DNA from: Sesamum alatum
Lineage: Eukaryota > Streptophyta > Magnoliopsida > Lamiales > Pedaliaceae
Assembly (NCBI GenBank): GCA_034509735.1
Contig: JACGWO010000010.1
Coordinates: forward strand, 4,278,001-4,342,000
DNA length: 64,000 nt
Reading direction: 5' to 3'
Part shown: positions 22,701 through 37,700 of the stretch, piece by piece
Layout of the letters: each line of letters begins with the position of its first letter
How positions within the stretch are numbered: the first letter of the stretch is position 1
Notes under the pieces: model-generated
What the model was told of the DNA's origin: nothing
Databases searched by the model: none
Seen by the model: only the letters and a program-made list of their open reading frames with translations
Position numbers and translations under genes: made by a program

Positions 22701-25700
22701 AAAACACTAGTTTGGCTCTTGTTAATTATAATAGAGCACAGATTTGCAGAACAGAATATTCTGAGGATTGTCGAAGTGATTTCTAGAATGTATTGGTTGG
22801 GACATTAAAAATTAAGTGGTTCAGAAATAAGTCCTTGTTTTAGTAAAACCGAAGGATTTGGGTTGACTTAGTATATGGTTTTTCTCAGAATAATTTTTGC
22901 AGCAATCATGGCAGCAACTGAAAAACATATTCCTTGTTTAAATGTAGCATGTTAAGTACTAAAATAATGCTGTATAATGGAAGGTATACAGCTAGCAATT
23001 GTTTAAATGCTTTGATTATTGATCATTTGAGCAGGGCTACCAATTTCAGAAATAAAGCCACAGCGATCAGATTGTGAAGCGAATGAACGGATATTCTGGT
23101 AGTTCTTAGTACAACTCCCCTTTTCTTTTTTCTTTTTCTTTTCCAGTCTTTTGGGGTTGCAAAGAATCATTGTTTTATTAATTTATGCAGTGATAACTGT
23201 AAAACGTCCATTGCTGATTTTCATCGAAGCTGCCCAAGGTGTAGCTTTGACCTGTGCCTAACCTGTTGTCAAGAGCTCCGGGAGGGACGTTTGCAGGGAG
23301 GTGATAAGGAAGTGGCCATGCAATTTGTAGATTACGGTCTAGATTACTTGCATGGTGGAGATCCAAATAAGAAAGAACCTGCTTGTGAAATGGTTGAAGC
23401 TATCACCTTGGATCCTGCCGAATTAAAATCTGAATGGAGATCTGCTGAAAGTGGTATAATTCCATGTCCTCCTCAGCGGCTGGGGGGTTGTGGCGAAGGA
23501 ATACTAAAACTGAACTGCATCTTTCCAGATAATTGGGTCTCTGACTTATTGCTGAAAGCAGAAGAATTAGCCAGGACTCATGATCTTGAGGACTTGCCTA
23601 ATAATTTTGAGCAGAAGTGCTCATGTTTGAAGTTCTTGGGTGAGAATGCAATTGGCAGTGATAAATTACGTAAAGCAGCCTCTCGAAAAGGGTCAGAGGA
23701 CAATTTTTTGTACTGTCCTACAGCTAAAGATCTTCAGCATGAGGATTTGAAGCATTTTCAATGGCATTGGTCCAAGGGTGAGCCTGTGATTGTTAGTGAT
23801 GTGCTGGAAACTACCCTGGGTTTGAGCTGGGAACCCATGGTTATGTGGCGTGCTTTTCGTCAGATAACGAACAATAAACATGAACAACTACTTGATGTGA
23901 CTGCAATAAATTGCTTGGATTGGTGTCAGGTCTGTTCACTTGTCTTTCAGTTCATCTTATTATTTTTTCAAAGAGCAGAAATTTTGAAGTCTTTTACATT
24001 GTATACGGTATGTGGGATAATTAAACTACTAGAACTTGATACGCATATTTGGAAGTTCTATTTTTGAAATAATATAGTTGATGAGAATAGCTGAAATAAA
24101 TATTAAAGTTTTATGTCATATTGTTTCTAGTTGGTGCCCTACTGACAACCAGATGTATTTTTGATCTCATCTTTTATGCTTATTGTGTTCAGGCACTGCC
24201 TATTTGGACCCTACTTGTTTGTTTGCTTCATCTTCGGGCTACTTGTTTAGAGCAATTCCTTTTCTTTTTTCCCTTTTCTAATAAGTGATTCTCCACACTC
24301 TGTGTGTGCTTGTTTTGTAAATTTATAATCTATTTGCTGTTGAATTTCTTACAGTTCTATCAATTTATTTAAGTTTACGTATGATATTAGAAACACTAAG
24401 TTTAGTAAAGACGATGATTTGATTACAAATAAAAAGGAAATATATTATAAAGAGAAATAGGAGCATTTCGGAAAAATATAGAAGATAGAGAAAAGAAAGA
24501 AGCTATAGGAGAGAGCGGAGAAAAGAAGGAAGAAAATGATCCTTTGGAGACACTTGTCAACTTCTTACAAGTAATGGGGTGCCACCAAGATTACTTGGAA
24601 AGCATATGTACTCACCAATCTTCAATCATAAATGGTAGAGATTTCAAACATTTTCTTGTGTTTCTATGATGATTATTTGTATTTAAGTGAAGCTTTTAGA
24701 TTCTTGATCACCACTTATAGAATTTCGAAGCCTGTGCAACAAAGTAGACTATTGAATTTTCTTTTATATTTCTTGCATCTGATACCTTTGTATCTGCAAC
24801 TATTAAGTCACGCATCTTTGAGGACATTGTGGGTTGTATTATATGTAGAAGGCCTTTTGGCCAAATTGAGAGAGACCTCATGAAATCTGGATTTCGTATT
24901 GGATTAATTAAGTAGATGCTAGCCAGGTTTTTATCTTGAATATTTCTAATTCAACATTCAAAGGTGTTTACTGTATTTCCAATCTGCTGGAGTGGTGTAG
25001 TTGTGCTTGTTTCATCTTAGGATATTTTTTGCCTCAGTTTTTTTTGCAATCCCATGAAATTTATTCAGGGTCGAGTCAAGAGTTTCATACCGAGTTCTGA
25101 TTGCTTGTATTGGGATTTGAAGCCTTTTGGATTGGGTCATATTCACATTATCTGTTTATTTCACAAGTCTCATCCTGGAAATTTATTGTTCTTTTATCTT
25201 GAATTTGCCAAGTCTTGCTAGCATAATGTCTGACATTTCTTTTCTCTCTGTCTTTACTTTGATATCTAACTTTCTATTAGCTGTACGACGAATCCCAGTT
25301 TTTTCTCGATTCTTGTGATCTTGTATGTTACTTTATATGAAAGGGACTGGATCTTGTTCAAGGTAAACCTGGTCTTCTTGATGGTGTTAGGAGGCAACTA
25401 TTGTGTTAGACTACTTGTTGAATGTTCAATACATCCTCTCAGTATTTGGAATTAGGTAGTAATATTTCTCATGCCTTGTTATGCGATTCTTTATGGAAAC
25501 TATGTAATTGTGCCGGACCTGTCAGCTTTATTTCAGTTGGATCTTGTATATTTGAAGAACTGCTGGCAGTCTGTCCTAACATCAATTCAGTCAGAATTTC
25601 AGAACCAATGCAACAACATAGATTTATTGACTTATGCTCTTGCTTTTTTTATTCTGCATTGCAATCTTTGACCTCTTGCTTAAGAAGGACACTGCCCTGT

Positions 25701-28700
25701 ATATCAGAGTTAATGTGGTATTGGTTACATAAGATATTGATCCCGAACTTTAGGTGAGTTGATTTCTGCCTTGCAGTATACACTCTTAAAAAATATAGTG
25801 ATAATTGTTCGAAAACAGTTACCAGGGCCAGTCAAACAACATATATTTATTTGATATCAGCTTCAGATCCAATATAACGATGCCGAAGAAATGGCTGCAT
25901 TAATGCTGGTCTGACCTATATATAGGTTTGCTTGAGTCTTTACTTTCTCATGAAAATCATTTGGGTATGTGATTGATATTGGTGTACTTCTTCCTATTGG
26001 GTATAATAATTTTTCTTCAGAATTTGCAGATGAAATGGTTCCATTTTATTTCATTTACAACTTATTTTTCAATCTGAAATTAGCTAAAAGATGTGGATTC
26101 CTGTTTCTATGTAGTACTCTATCAGAAGTATTTGATCTTTTTTTCTTCATCCAACTTTATAAGATCTTGTATGTTTTCATACTTTATGCCATGTTTGTAA
26201 GTTTTAATGATGGAACAATCACTAATATTCCATGACAGGTTGACGTAAATGTCCACCAGTTTTTCAAAGGCTATTCAAGGGGTCGGTTTGATAGTTGCGG
26301 TTGGCCTCAGATTCTTAAGTTGAAAGACTGGCCTCCATCTAACTTGTTTGAGGAGCGGTTACCTCGTCATGGTGCTGAGTTCATCAATTGCTTGCCGTTC
26401 AAAGAGTATACACATCCTCGCAGTGGGTATCTGAACCTTGCTGTTAAATTGCCCGCGAAGTCTCTGAAGCCAGATATGGGGCCAAAGACATATATTGCTT
26501 ACGGAGTTGCTCAGGAATTGGGACGGGGAGATTCTGTAACCAAATTACACTGTGACATGTCTGATGCAGTATGCCCTCTTCTTTGAATTTGTGATATTTT
26601 CCTACCTTTCATTTATGGTTGGACTACATAACTCCTTTTGCCTTTTGGCTACATTGTTAGCTGTTGTTCCACAATCTGTGCACTCTTCTTTTTCTTTATT
26701 TTCTATTTTAAATTTGTCTTTTAGGTGAATGTGTTGACACATGCAGAGGCGGTCAACCTCAAACCTGAGCAGCTTTTAACCATAAAAGATCTGCAAAAGC
26801 AGCATGCCGCCCAGGATAAAAGGGAATTGTATGGAAATAAGCAAATATTAAATAAAAAGGAAGAAAAGCAGCAAAGCAGTGAAAATGGAATATCCAGATT
26901 GAATGAAAAAGCTTTTTCACTGGCTCTGGAATCTAATTCGGAGAACAAAACCAATGAACCGATGGATTCTGATCTGACAAATGGAAATACACTATACGAG
27001 AAATCAGATGAGAAAGCAACGATGGAGACTCTGATGTTGGAACAGGAGGGTGGTGATGTAGGGGCACAGTTACGTCTCTGCATGGGAAAGAATAAAGCTG
27101 ATACCAATAACTGTAATGTAAAATCTAATCTCCCAGTGGAAACGGTGGGAAATAACAACTCTGACATATCAAGTCATGATCAGCAGAATTTTTTGGAAGC
27201 TCCCAAAACAGGTGAAGAAGGTGAAAAAGGAAAGTACAGCAAAGAGGAAAGTAGTAGTACTTCGGTTTCTGGGATTATGTCAGGAAGTCTTGGGGAATCT
27301 GAAGGTGGTGCTCTCTGGGATATTTTTAGGAGGCAAGACGTACCAAAGCTGGAGGAATACGTGAGGATGCACTTCAAAGAATTCAGGCATATCTATTGTA
27401 ATCAATTGTCCCAGGTAATGGTTAATTTGGAAAACTTAATCTGTTTGGAGATTAAGGACAAACAATGTCCCCTGCCTGTTTGATTTGATCTTTATGAGGA
27501 CTAACAAGGAAGACTAAGACTTAGTGAGTTTAACAACCTTATGATTCAAGAGCAGCTTAGAGAATAGGGAAAGATGATAGCCCTTGAATCATTGCGTGAT
27601 TATGTTATTTCTGTTTGGGGAACCTTTTGGACATGATTTTTATGTGTATATGATATATGATTTGCTATCTTATGCCATTTATTCTTTTGTTTCTCTGGGT
27701 ATCCTTACATCTTATGCCAAGACTCCTCTTGCATGCATGATGCTTCTTATCTGCGTACTAATCGTTTTTACTACAGGTCGTCCACCCTATTCATGATCAA
27801 ACTGTTTACTTGACAATGGAGCATAAAAGGAGACTTAAGGAGGAATATGGTTTGCTTCCCTTATTGTAGCTAAGTTATATGACTAGTGTAGAAATAATGC
27901 AGTTTGATTCATTCTGTTTATTGTTTTGCATAGGAATTGAACCATGGACTTTTGTCCAGAAACTAGGTGATGCTGTCTTTATACCTGCTGGCTGTCCCCA
28001 TCAAGTTAGAAATTTGAAGGTAAATAGGTCTCTTTAACTGCTGCTATTTACTGATTGCATAAATGTTGATATAAGTGGTTTGATGGATGCTGATTTCTGC
28101 TTTCCTAGTTTTACATATAGTTTATCCAATTTTCATTATTCTGTAATTCATTTCCTTAGTTCTAACTTGACGGAATTCGTATTCTCTGGTAATCATGCTT
28201 AACAAAATTTTTGTGTATGAATAAATACATTTATATATATTTATCTCATTCCAAGCTTAAGCATGTAATTAGCTGCGCTCTTGTTCCAAGAATGATTGTC
28301 CTTATCACATAAAAATCGAGTTTTGCATGAAGTTGAGAAAGGATTTATCATCATTATTATCCTGTACGTCAATTTATTTCTTGGATTATCCTAGATTTGT
28401 GTTATCATTGGGAAAGGATTTGATTCAATCAAATAAAATATTATCGAAATTTGAAACTAGTATTCACACTAAATTAGATTTGAAAAGCGTATATTTGCAA
28501 TCATAAACATATTGGCTGGTGAATCAGTTGAAATTCGTTCAATATGCATTACTTTGACATGTTTTATTCAGAACTTGGGTGCATGAGTAAGTGTTTGTAA
28601 AAGATTGTATATGAGTTTGATCAAAATAGTTCTCTTTCTATTTTCCCTTACGGACTTACCAAAACACATTTTAGTGAAAATTTTGTTTTCCCTTCTGTGT

Positions 28701-31700
28701 CTATTTATCAATGAATTATTCGAATAACTAAAATTCAAATTGGTTTCTTTTTCTTAATCATTACTTTTTAACTTAACTGAAAGGTTTATTGGATTGAAAC
28801 AAAGAAAGAGCAATGTGAGCCAAACCCCAAGCTAATAGAAGTGACCCATTGATCTGCTTGTGGAGGTTACAATAATTTTGATTTTGATGTCATTTCCTTT
28901 TAAACCCAATTACAGAAACTTAGTTTGATGTTGAAGAAGTTTGCTAGAAGTGGTTGTACTTAATTAGAGCTTACAGTAGGTTTCATTGCAATTAAAGCTT
29001 TGAATAAGGACTTAGGTCAGGTTCCTATCTATGTCAATTGTTCTAGGACTAGCTAACTAACCAGAAATACTTTCAATATCGTCAAACAAGAACCAAAAAA
29101 GGCCTTATAACCATTCTCAAAATTGCTGGCAATTAATGTGGGTTGGGGCGTTAATCCGGTTGGGGCATTAATCTTGACGCCATGGCCTGTCAAGTGAATA
29201 CCCAGGTGAAACTCCTTGCCTTGTCAATGTTGTGCACTGGCCAACTAGCCCAAAATGCCTAAATCCATGTTGACAGATAGGAGATAAGGCTATAATCATT
29301 GAAAATAATATCGCTCAATTGAGGTGGAACTTTAGCTTATGTGCTAAGGTTCTGCCTTGCTAACAATTTAATTGGTCGTGTGGACCTAGTGTGAATGCCT
29401 TGCTCCTAATTAATTGAAAGTGATAATTATTAAAGTCATTACATGACTCCATTTCTGCATAAATATGGAGTTTGTTTGTGTTGGCATAACTTGGTTTCCA
29501 CATGGTTTAATTTCCCTTTAGTATAACAGAAGGGTTGAAATGGTTACTCTTTTAAGTCTTCTCATTATATGAATTAGTGTATGAGTTGACTGACCCTAAA
29601 TCGGGGTGAGCACGATCTTTTTGGAACAACACCTTGTATTGCTCATACCCCGAGGGTGGAATTAAAAGACAAATCTGATCTAGTTTAAAGTTATTGACAG
29701 ACAGCCTTAAACAGTTGGACAAGTTCTGGCCATGTCTCTTAATCAGAGAAGGCAGTTGAACACTGTATCTAATATTGTAAAGTGAAAATTACTAAGATTA
29801 TTTCTCTTGTGCAGTGCAATGCTTATCTGATTCTGTGTCTATAATATTTGGTTGTCGATTGTCAGATGCGAAATCTCGTGAAGATACATAATTCTTGAAT
29901 CCATGAATCGTATTTGCATTCTGTTTTGACTAACAAGCATTTCATTTATGTTTTTGTCTTATACCAGTCTTGCATAAAGGTAGCACTTGACTTTGTCTCA
30001 CCAGAAAATGTACAAGAGTGTGTTCGGTTGACAGATGAATTCCGCGTTCTTCCACAAAATCATAGGTCCAAGGAGGACAAGTTAGAGGTATACACGCGTG
30101 TTGTGCATTTTGCGAATGTTGTTTTAAAGAATATATATTAAGTTATGTCAAAAATTATTAAATATTGTTTTCATTTTTTGGATTAAAGATTATGAATAAA
30201 TAATATAAAATTTATTCAACTATGTGCAATTACTTTTAGTTTTTAAGACTAATATACTTTTTCATAAATATTTTTGAGGATATTTTTATCCTTTTGTTTG
30301 TGAATAAATTACATAACTTTGTTAAAAACATACTGTATTTAAAAAGTTTATGTATTAAAAAACTTTATACTTATTTTAATTGCACTTGGCTTTCTCCATT
30401 CTTAAAATATATATTTATGCAAAAACTACATAATACACACACATTAATGCATACATATAAATTTACTGAATACTTTCACTCGCTTTACAATAAATTTTTT
30501 ATTGTTAATTGGTTTTAGTAGTTCATTGTATCATCGTAATGTTCTATTCATTTCTTACACATTCATTTTTTTTTTCATCTGTGCATTTAGAAGATTGAAA
30601 ATTTCAAATTTTTAGTAGTTTCACGAGCAAATCTTCTTATATTTATTTAAAGGCATACAGATTATTATATGCATGTACTGTATTTTGTATTATAAAGATA
30701 TCTTTAGTTTTTAAATTAATTTACTTGGTGAGATCCCCATTATTATATATGATTAGTATAAAACTCGTTAAATATGTCGTATTAAAATTGATATGTTTTT
30801 TAAATCACTCATTTTAAATATGTCATATTATATTCAATTAATATTTAATTGTTCTCTAAAATCATTGCAGCACAAATTGCATTTGTTTCTATCATAAAAC
30901 CAAAAATGTAAAATGAACTAATTCAAAAATGACTTAGATTGATATTTGTAAAGATTAAGAATTTCAGTTTTCCAAAAAAGGAGATACACTAATAAAAGGT
31001 ATCATAGTGAAAAAAAAGTAATTAGTGTCTTGTCGAAGTGCCAAAAGATTTATGGTTGTCATGTAAACTTTTTGTGGAAATGGATATTATTTTTTCTAGA
31101 TGCAAATGTAAAGTATATTGGATGTATTATTTTATTGTAACATCTAAGTAATTTTTTCATGTTTATAGTACTAAAATATCCAGCATCCTAGCGACCCAAG
31201 TAAAATCTCAATAGTTTTAAACACATATGATACCAAGATCATGAGTTCAACTTTTATCAAAACATTTGCAACTTATTGCATATATTAATGTCGTATCTTT
31301 TCATTTTTTAACTCGTTTTGTCGTTAAATTGCATTCTACTAAAATGAAGTATTTTTACGGCTCATTGTTACACGAGCAACTTAAGTAATATATGGAAAAA
31401 AAAGAAAAGTAGCTTTATCTACTCCATAATAAAAAAAAACCCGGATGAAAAAGAATAATCCTTCCATCTAGTAAGTCTACGACTCTAACTATAACTTTTT
31501 TCCCTCAAGTTTTATATTTATTTTAATCAAATCATAAAAGCATCTTAACCAATCATATTTGGTTTTTTTGTTTTTTTATGTATGATCGATGTTGAAAAAA
31601 ATAAAATAAAATTTTTAAAATTCCATTACACCGTTCATTTATCCAAGTGTATTTCATTTAAAACAATATGAATATTTCTTTTAATATGCCTTATTTAAGA

Positions 31701-34700
31701 TCTTAAAAAATAATAGTCATTTTAAAACTACATTCTTATGTGTCTACGACTAAACAAAATTTACCTTATTTAAAGTAGAATTCAAGTATACAGAAATTCT
31801 TCTCCGTATGTTTATCTTCACAGCAGCTGAGAAACATATAATAATTTGAATTTAATAGTGCTTCTATAATATTATATGTATACTGTATATGTATATATAT
31901 TTATAGCATATATAAAACAGATATATATATTGTTTAAGTAGATATATTCCTCAATAAAAAAATTATGTATAGATATGCATATGCTTCAGAAAATGTATTT
32001 AGAAAATAAATTAGGAGTTCATTCAATTTAAAAATAAATTTATATAGTTAAGAAACTCATTAGATTTGTTACAAAATAAAATTTAAATTCAATGTTTTAA
32101 AGTAATACACTTATTATTTTAATGTTAATATAAAATAAACAATTAAGGAAAAGAACAATATTAACTTACATTACCATTGGAAATAATATTATTGTTTTGT
32201 AGATGTTTTAAGTGAATAAAAAATTCAAATGAACATTCATTTCAAGAATTGACATAAAAAAATATTATGAAACCTAACTTTTTCTCATATAATAGAACAT
32301 GCAAATTTCTTGAATGGAATTGTGTTTATGATAATGTCATGCACATTAGTTCAGCACTTCGTATTCAAAAACTTTGTAATTAGTTAATTCTTCATAAATT
32401 TTAGAATATGATCATTGCTAATTAGCACAATATTATAAATTTCAAATAATTAATTTGCCGTTAATTTGATGCGTATTTGTAGAGAACTCATAAGTTGTGA
32501 ATTTTGATACTTTTTAGATATTAAACACATGTATTTGCATAGAAGTTAAAAGGTTAACATTTTTCGTTAAATGTATCATTAGTCAAAGTAAGCTAGTAGA
32601 TATCATTAATCAAAGTTAATTAGAGAAATTAATGAATATATTAATTTACGTTCTTACTGTTAAAAGTCAAAACACAAAATTACAAGAAACTTTTACTACC
32701 ATACATACTTATATAGTTATATAGATATAGAACCTGAGCGGGGTTCCCATTTCTATATGAGCCTGGGTCAAGTTCAGATTTTAAATATTTTCGAGCTGAA
32801 GAACTAGATCTAGCTAACTTTGTACAGTTTTTAGCTTGAGCTCGTCGAGGTTGTAAAATTAGGTTCAAGTTTGAGCTCAACTCATTTATAGTTGAGCCTA
32901 TTTGGGTTGAACTATAACTCTGAGCTCAACTGTTATAAAAAATATAGTTTTAATACAGGAATGAAAGTCTGTTGTACTATTTTAATCATTTGAATATTGA
33001 TAATTAGCATTATTAAGGGGGTGTTTGCAAAAGATCAAGAAAGGTGCTTGTGAGCTTATAGCTAAATTGAAGCCAAATGAAGGTGTTTGCAACAATTACT
33101 TTTGCTTATGAATCTGTTAACTTAAGCTAATATAAGTTGAACTGCAAGTTGATCTCTACCAAACACTCTCTTTTCACCTTTTTAAGTTGAACTTGCAATT
33201 GTCACATGTCAAGTCATTTCAACTTAATAATTTTCTATGCAAGTTGAACTGCAAGTTGATCCCTACCAAACACTCTGTTTTCACCTTTTTAATCAACTTT
33301 TCAAACACTATCTTCTACTATAAGTCACTTGTCTCAAAATCTCTTAAATTTATCACTTCTCAAATAGCACAAGTTTTTTGCCAAACACCCCATAATTGGG
33401 TTAAATACGGTTCAAACTCAACCTTAAATTACAGACTACTTTTCAATCACAGGAGAATATAGTTTAGAAGTCTAAGTATGAAGTTTTCATCAATTACCCC
33501 TTGAATATGGATTCAAAATCAAATTGGAGTCCTTTTTTTATGATTTTTTCTATATGATATCAAATTGTACTCGTTCTATCAGTCAGACCCTTGATTTTTT
33601 TTTTGGTCAATAAAGAATTGGTCCAACTCAGTGATGCAATTTGATTGAATGATTCGTTAATATCTAACTAAACTTGGTAGAAAAATAATTTTGGGAGATG
33701 TTGAGAGGAAATGTAGTACATGTCCAGGCTCATCTCAAGCACAGTAGAATAGTAGATCTAAGTCATCAAAACGGTAATAATAGATACTGTTTGTGTTCAC
33801 ACTAAGTTTCTTAATATTCTGTACACCCTTCATAAGGTTGGGCAATCTTGACTTGATTTAGTTTGTAGGAACCCTAAATTTCTCAAAATTGGATTGCTTA
33901 GAGTAGTGTAATCATACGTAGTTCAAGCAATTTCCTAAAACTAATATATAGCTATATACAATGAGAAAAAGAACCATCATTTAGAAAATCACTAACTTTG
34001 TTAAAACTTTATTATTCTTTCTCATTTCTATATCCATTCCTGTAATCACCATTAGTTTGTTATCTTTATTTGATTTTCAATTCTCTATTAATTTTGTATT
34101 GTTTCTGAATTTATTTTCTTAAGTTTGATTTTAAATTATTGTTTGGGGTGTATGATGAGATGTCTTAATTCAAGTGGAAGAACAATATAATGAAGTAAAT
34201 ACCCTAACAAAATTTGGCATGAATCAGTGGGGGAAATGGGAGGGTTGAAAGTTTAGGAGTTATTTACTGTAAGCTACAAAATTTATTTAACAATTATTAT
34301 TTTAAGAAGAATTTACGAATAATTTCCTTATGTGTCTTATCTATTCTAGGTAGTTAGATCAATCAAATACTTGCCTTGTAATTCTATTGTAGTCCCGCTA
34401 CTATATATTTGGGACTAATGTTATTCAATAAAAGCATCCTACTCAATGGTACCAGAGTAGGTTCCATAAAGTTATTTAAAACAAAAATCACCTCCCTCAG
34501 CCGCCGCCACACCTATCTGTCCAACACACTAAACCTTAACTTATGCCACCGTCCAACCTCCACTGAAACCTTAGCTCCTCTCTGCACCATTGCAGCACAG
34601 TAACCATCTCCCCAATCTTTGCGCATTGTAGTGAGGTGTCTTAGCTTGCTTGCCCTTATCTGGCTGTCCTTGCCTCGCATGCTGTTGCTGGTTGCCGCCC

Positions 34701-37700
34701 TTCCCTGGCGCCGCTGTCTAACACGACTTTTTTGCGTCCCCTGTCGCCTATCAGCCTCCCTCTGAAGTGCTTCCTCGTGTGCCCTGCCTGGCTCTTCGCC
34801 CCTCCTGTTTGTGCGCTGCTGTTCCCCCTTTTCGACGCAGTTGCAAGCATATGAACAAGAATGGATTTTTGGTTTAGATTTGCTGATTAGTGTGCAATCT
34901 TTGTGCTTCTGTTGCTTTCTTTTGTCTTTTCTTGACTACCGATCCACTTTTTTTTTTGCCGTAGCATCTGCTCCTGATAATAAAGGTACACTTAGAACTA
35001 TTGTTAAATTAAACTGCCAGAATTATGTCCTATGGTCCTAGGCCTTCTTGGTTCCAAAATAAATTTTCTCACATTCTCTCAGGACCTCCAAACTCGAAGG
35101 ATGCCAAATCTGTCTCTTGGCGACGATGAGATTATTCTGTCATGACTTGGCTTTTGAATAGCATGTTAGAATCCATTAGTGCCAATGTGATGTTTTTACC
35201 CTCTGATAAAGAAATGAGGGATGCTAGGATGATATGCATTTTCACGAGAAAATATCTCGTGTGTTTGAACTCTATGAGGGAATTGTTTTCTTTAAACTAA
35301 GATGGTGGTTTGTTGAGAGATTATTTTGCTTCCCTTAAAGGTGCTGCGGATGAAATTCTTTTGAATCATCCCTTGAGTTGTGATGCTATTGCTCAAAAGT
35401 CTTTTCATTGGGTCTGGATTCCTCTCTTCAGTTTGTTTGCGGCAACTCTGGATTCCTTTCTTCAGTTCGTTCTGACAACTTATTAGCCAGTCATACCGTC
35501 CTTACTCTTATCTAATGCCTTTTCTTGGGTCCTCCGTGTAGTTACTGGTGCCGCAAGTAGACCTCTAAGTACTGTCGTTGTAACCCTAGCCACGGCAACC
35601 CGAGGTCGTGGAACTCCTTGTCATAGTTGTAAAAAGCGTTGAAGCCATTTTGAAAAAATGGCGTTGGGCTTTGCCATGGCGTCGCAGTTGCTCCTTTCTG
35701 CCGGCGCAGAGGCCTCCCGAAGAAACCCAACCCTTTTGAGCTGGGGCGAAGCCCAGTTCTTTTCAAAGGCTGGGCTAGTTTCTTTTTTTTTAAAAAAAGA
35801 AAGATAAAACAAAAGAATTAAAGAAAACGAGGGTGTAAGTTTAATGTTAGAACAAAGAACCCTCAAGTCTCAATAGTCAACTCTTGTCTTCTTCCTTGCT
35901 CTGTCTCCTTCCTCTCGCGCATCTCTACCTCATTCGATGCTGGCGGCAACAGGTTTAGGTACTTTCTGTTTTTTTATTTATCTTCTTGCCTTTAGTGCCT
36001 CTTCCCCTCAGCTAACCCCACCTTTTCTTTTTATATATTTCTCTTCAGCTTTAGAACAACATAGCTAACAGCTTCATCCTTTAAATTCTTGAATTTGTTT
36101 TATAATTATTGTTTTTACTTGTTTTTTCAGATTAAAATATTATTTACTAACTAAGTAGCAAGAAATTATGTCGTATTTTTCAAGTCGAAAGGACCCTGGT
36201 TGGAATTATGGATCTTTGCCAAATCCAAAAAATTCTAATAATATTCAGTGCAATTTTTGTGGGAGGATCTTTAGAGGAGGAATTACTCTTTAAGCAACAG
36301 CTTGTTGAATGTTGTTGGAGATTTTCGGAATGCACTGATTCGTGCCAAATGTCCTGAGCATGTGAAGGAAGAAATAAGAGATTAATGAATGATATTCTCT
36401 ATTTTGATGTTATTGCCGAAGAAGAAGAGTATTGGGAAGTTGAATAACATAATATTTGCGGGTTATAAAGGCAGTACTTCTAGTTCTGTTGAAGGCTCGT
36501 CTGCTGCATCAACCATGCAACTAAAGAAGTCAACACAAATTGGTCAGATCAATTTGTACTTCAGAAAAGAAGCTAATGATGTTGTACAACATAAAAGGGG
36601 AAAAGAAGCAATAGTAATTGATGAAGCTAAAAAGAAATTGAGGGAGAATGCAGCTAAAAATATTGGCAGATAGATGTATGATGTTGGGCTTCCTTTTGAT
36701 GTTGTAAGTTATGAAAGTCTTGGGCCAACAATCGAAGCCGTTGGACAGTATGACATATGAAGCGTCCTTATCATGAAGTTAGGGTCAAATATTTGAAAAG
36801 AGAGTTGGAGCATACCAACTATGTCTTGAAATCATGGAAGAGGATCAAGCAAAGTATTGTTGTTCTTTGATGGCAGATGGGTGGGCTACCTGAAAGCATA
36901 CATCATTGATTAATTTCTTGGTCAATAGCCCTGAAGGAACCAAGTTTATTGTCTATTGATGTATCATCTTATTCTCATACGGGTGAGAAATTATTTGAAT
37001 TGCTTGATAAATTTGTGCAACGAACTGGGAGATAATGTGATTTAAGTCCTCGTGGTCGTCGTTCAGGGGGAGGTCGAGGTCGTGGTTCACATGACTCTAA
37101 GGGTGCTGGCTGCTTTGAGAATCGTGGCAGTTATCCACGTGCCTTTGCGATGCTTTATGTTGAGTTTTGGACTCTGGTGCTACCACGCATATAATATACG
37201 TACTAAGTTGCATTTCACCTCCCTATCACTTTCTCATTCTTTAACACCTGTACGTCTTGCTGATGATACTTATTCTCCCGGAATTGGTTCTGGTACTATA
37301 ATCCGTTCTCAAACTCTTCACTTCATAATGTTCTCTTTGCTTCTCGTTTTTTGGTTAGCTTGCTAGTCATTGGTTTCCACTAGTTGTTATCTTTTTTCTA
37401 GATAAACTTTTTAGACAATGGTAAAAATGTTCTATTTTGATTATATAAATAACTAGAATTAAAAAGAACATCATCTATTAAAAATAATTGCTCAATTTTC
37501 TTTTGGTGTGGGTAGAACTTTTTAATGTTTTAACTAACATATCATATTGATTATATTTGATAATTTTTATGTAACTAAAATTTCCTGAATAAATTTTGAT
37601 ATTATTTTGTTGATTTTTGAAACCAAAACCACAAATTATATATTATTAAGCTAATGAAAATAAATTGGAGCAACTTGACTAGAAAAATTAACAGTAGTTA

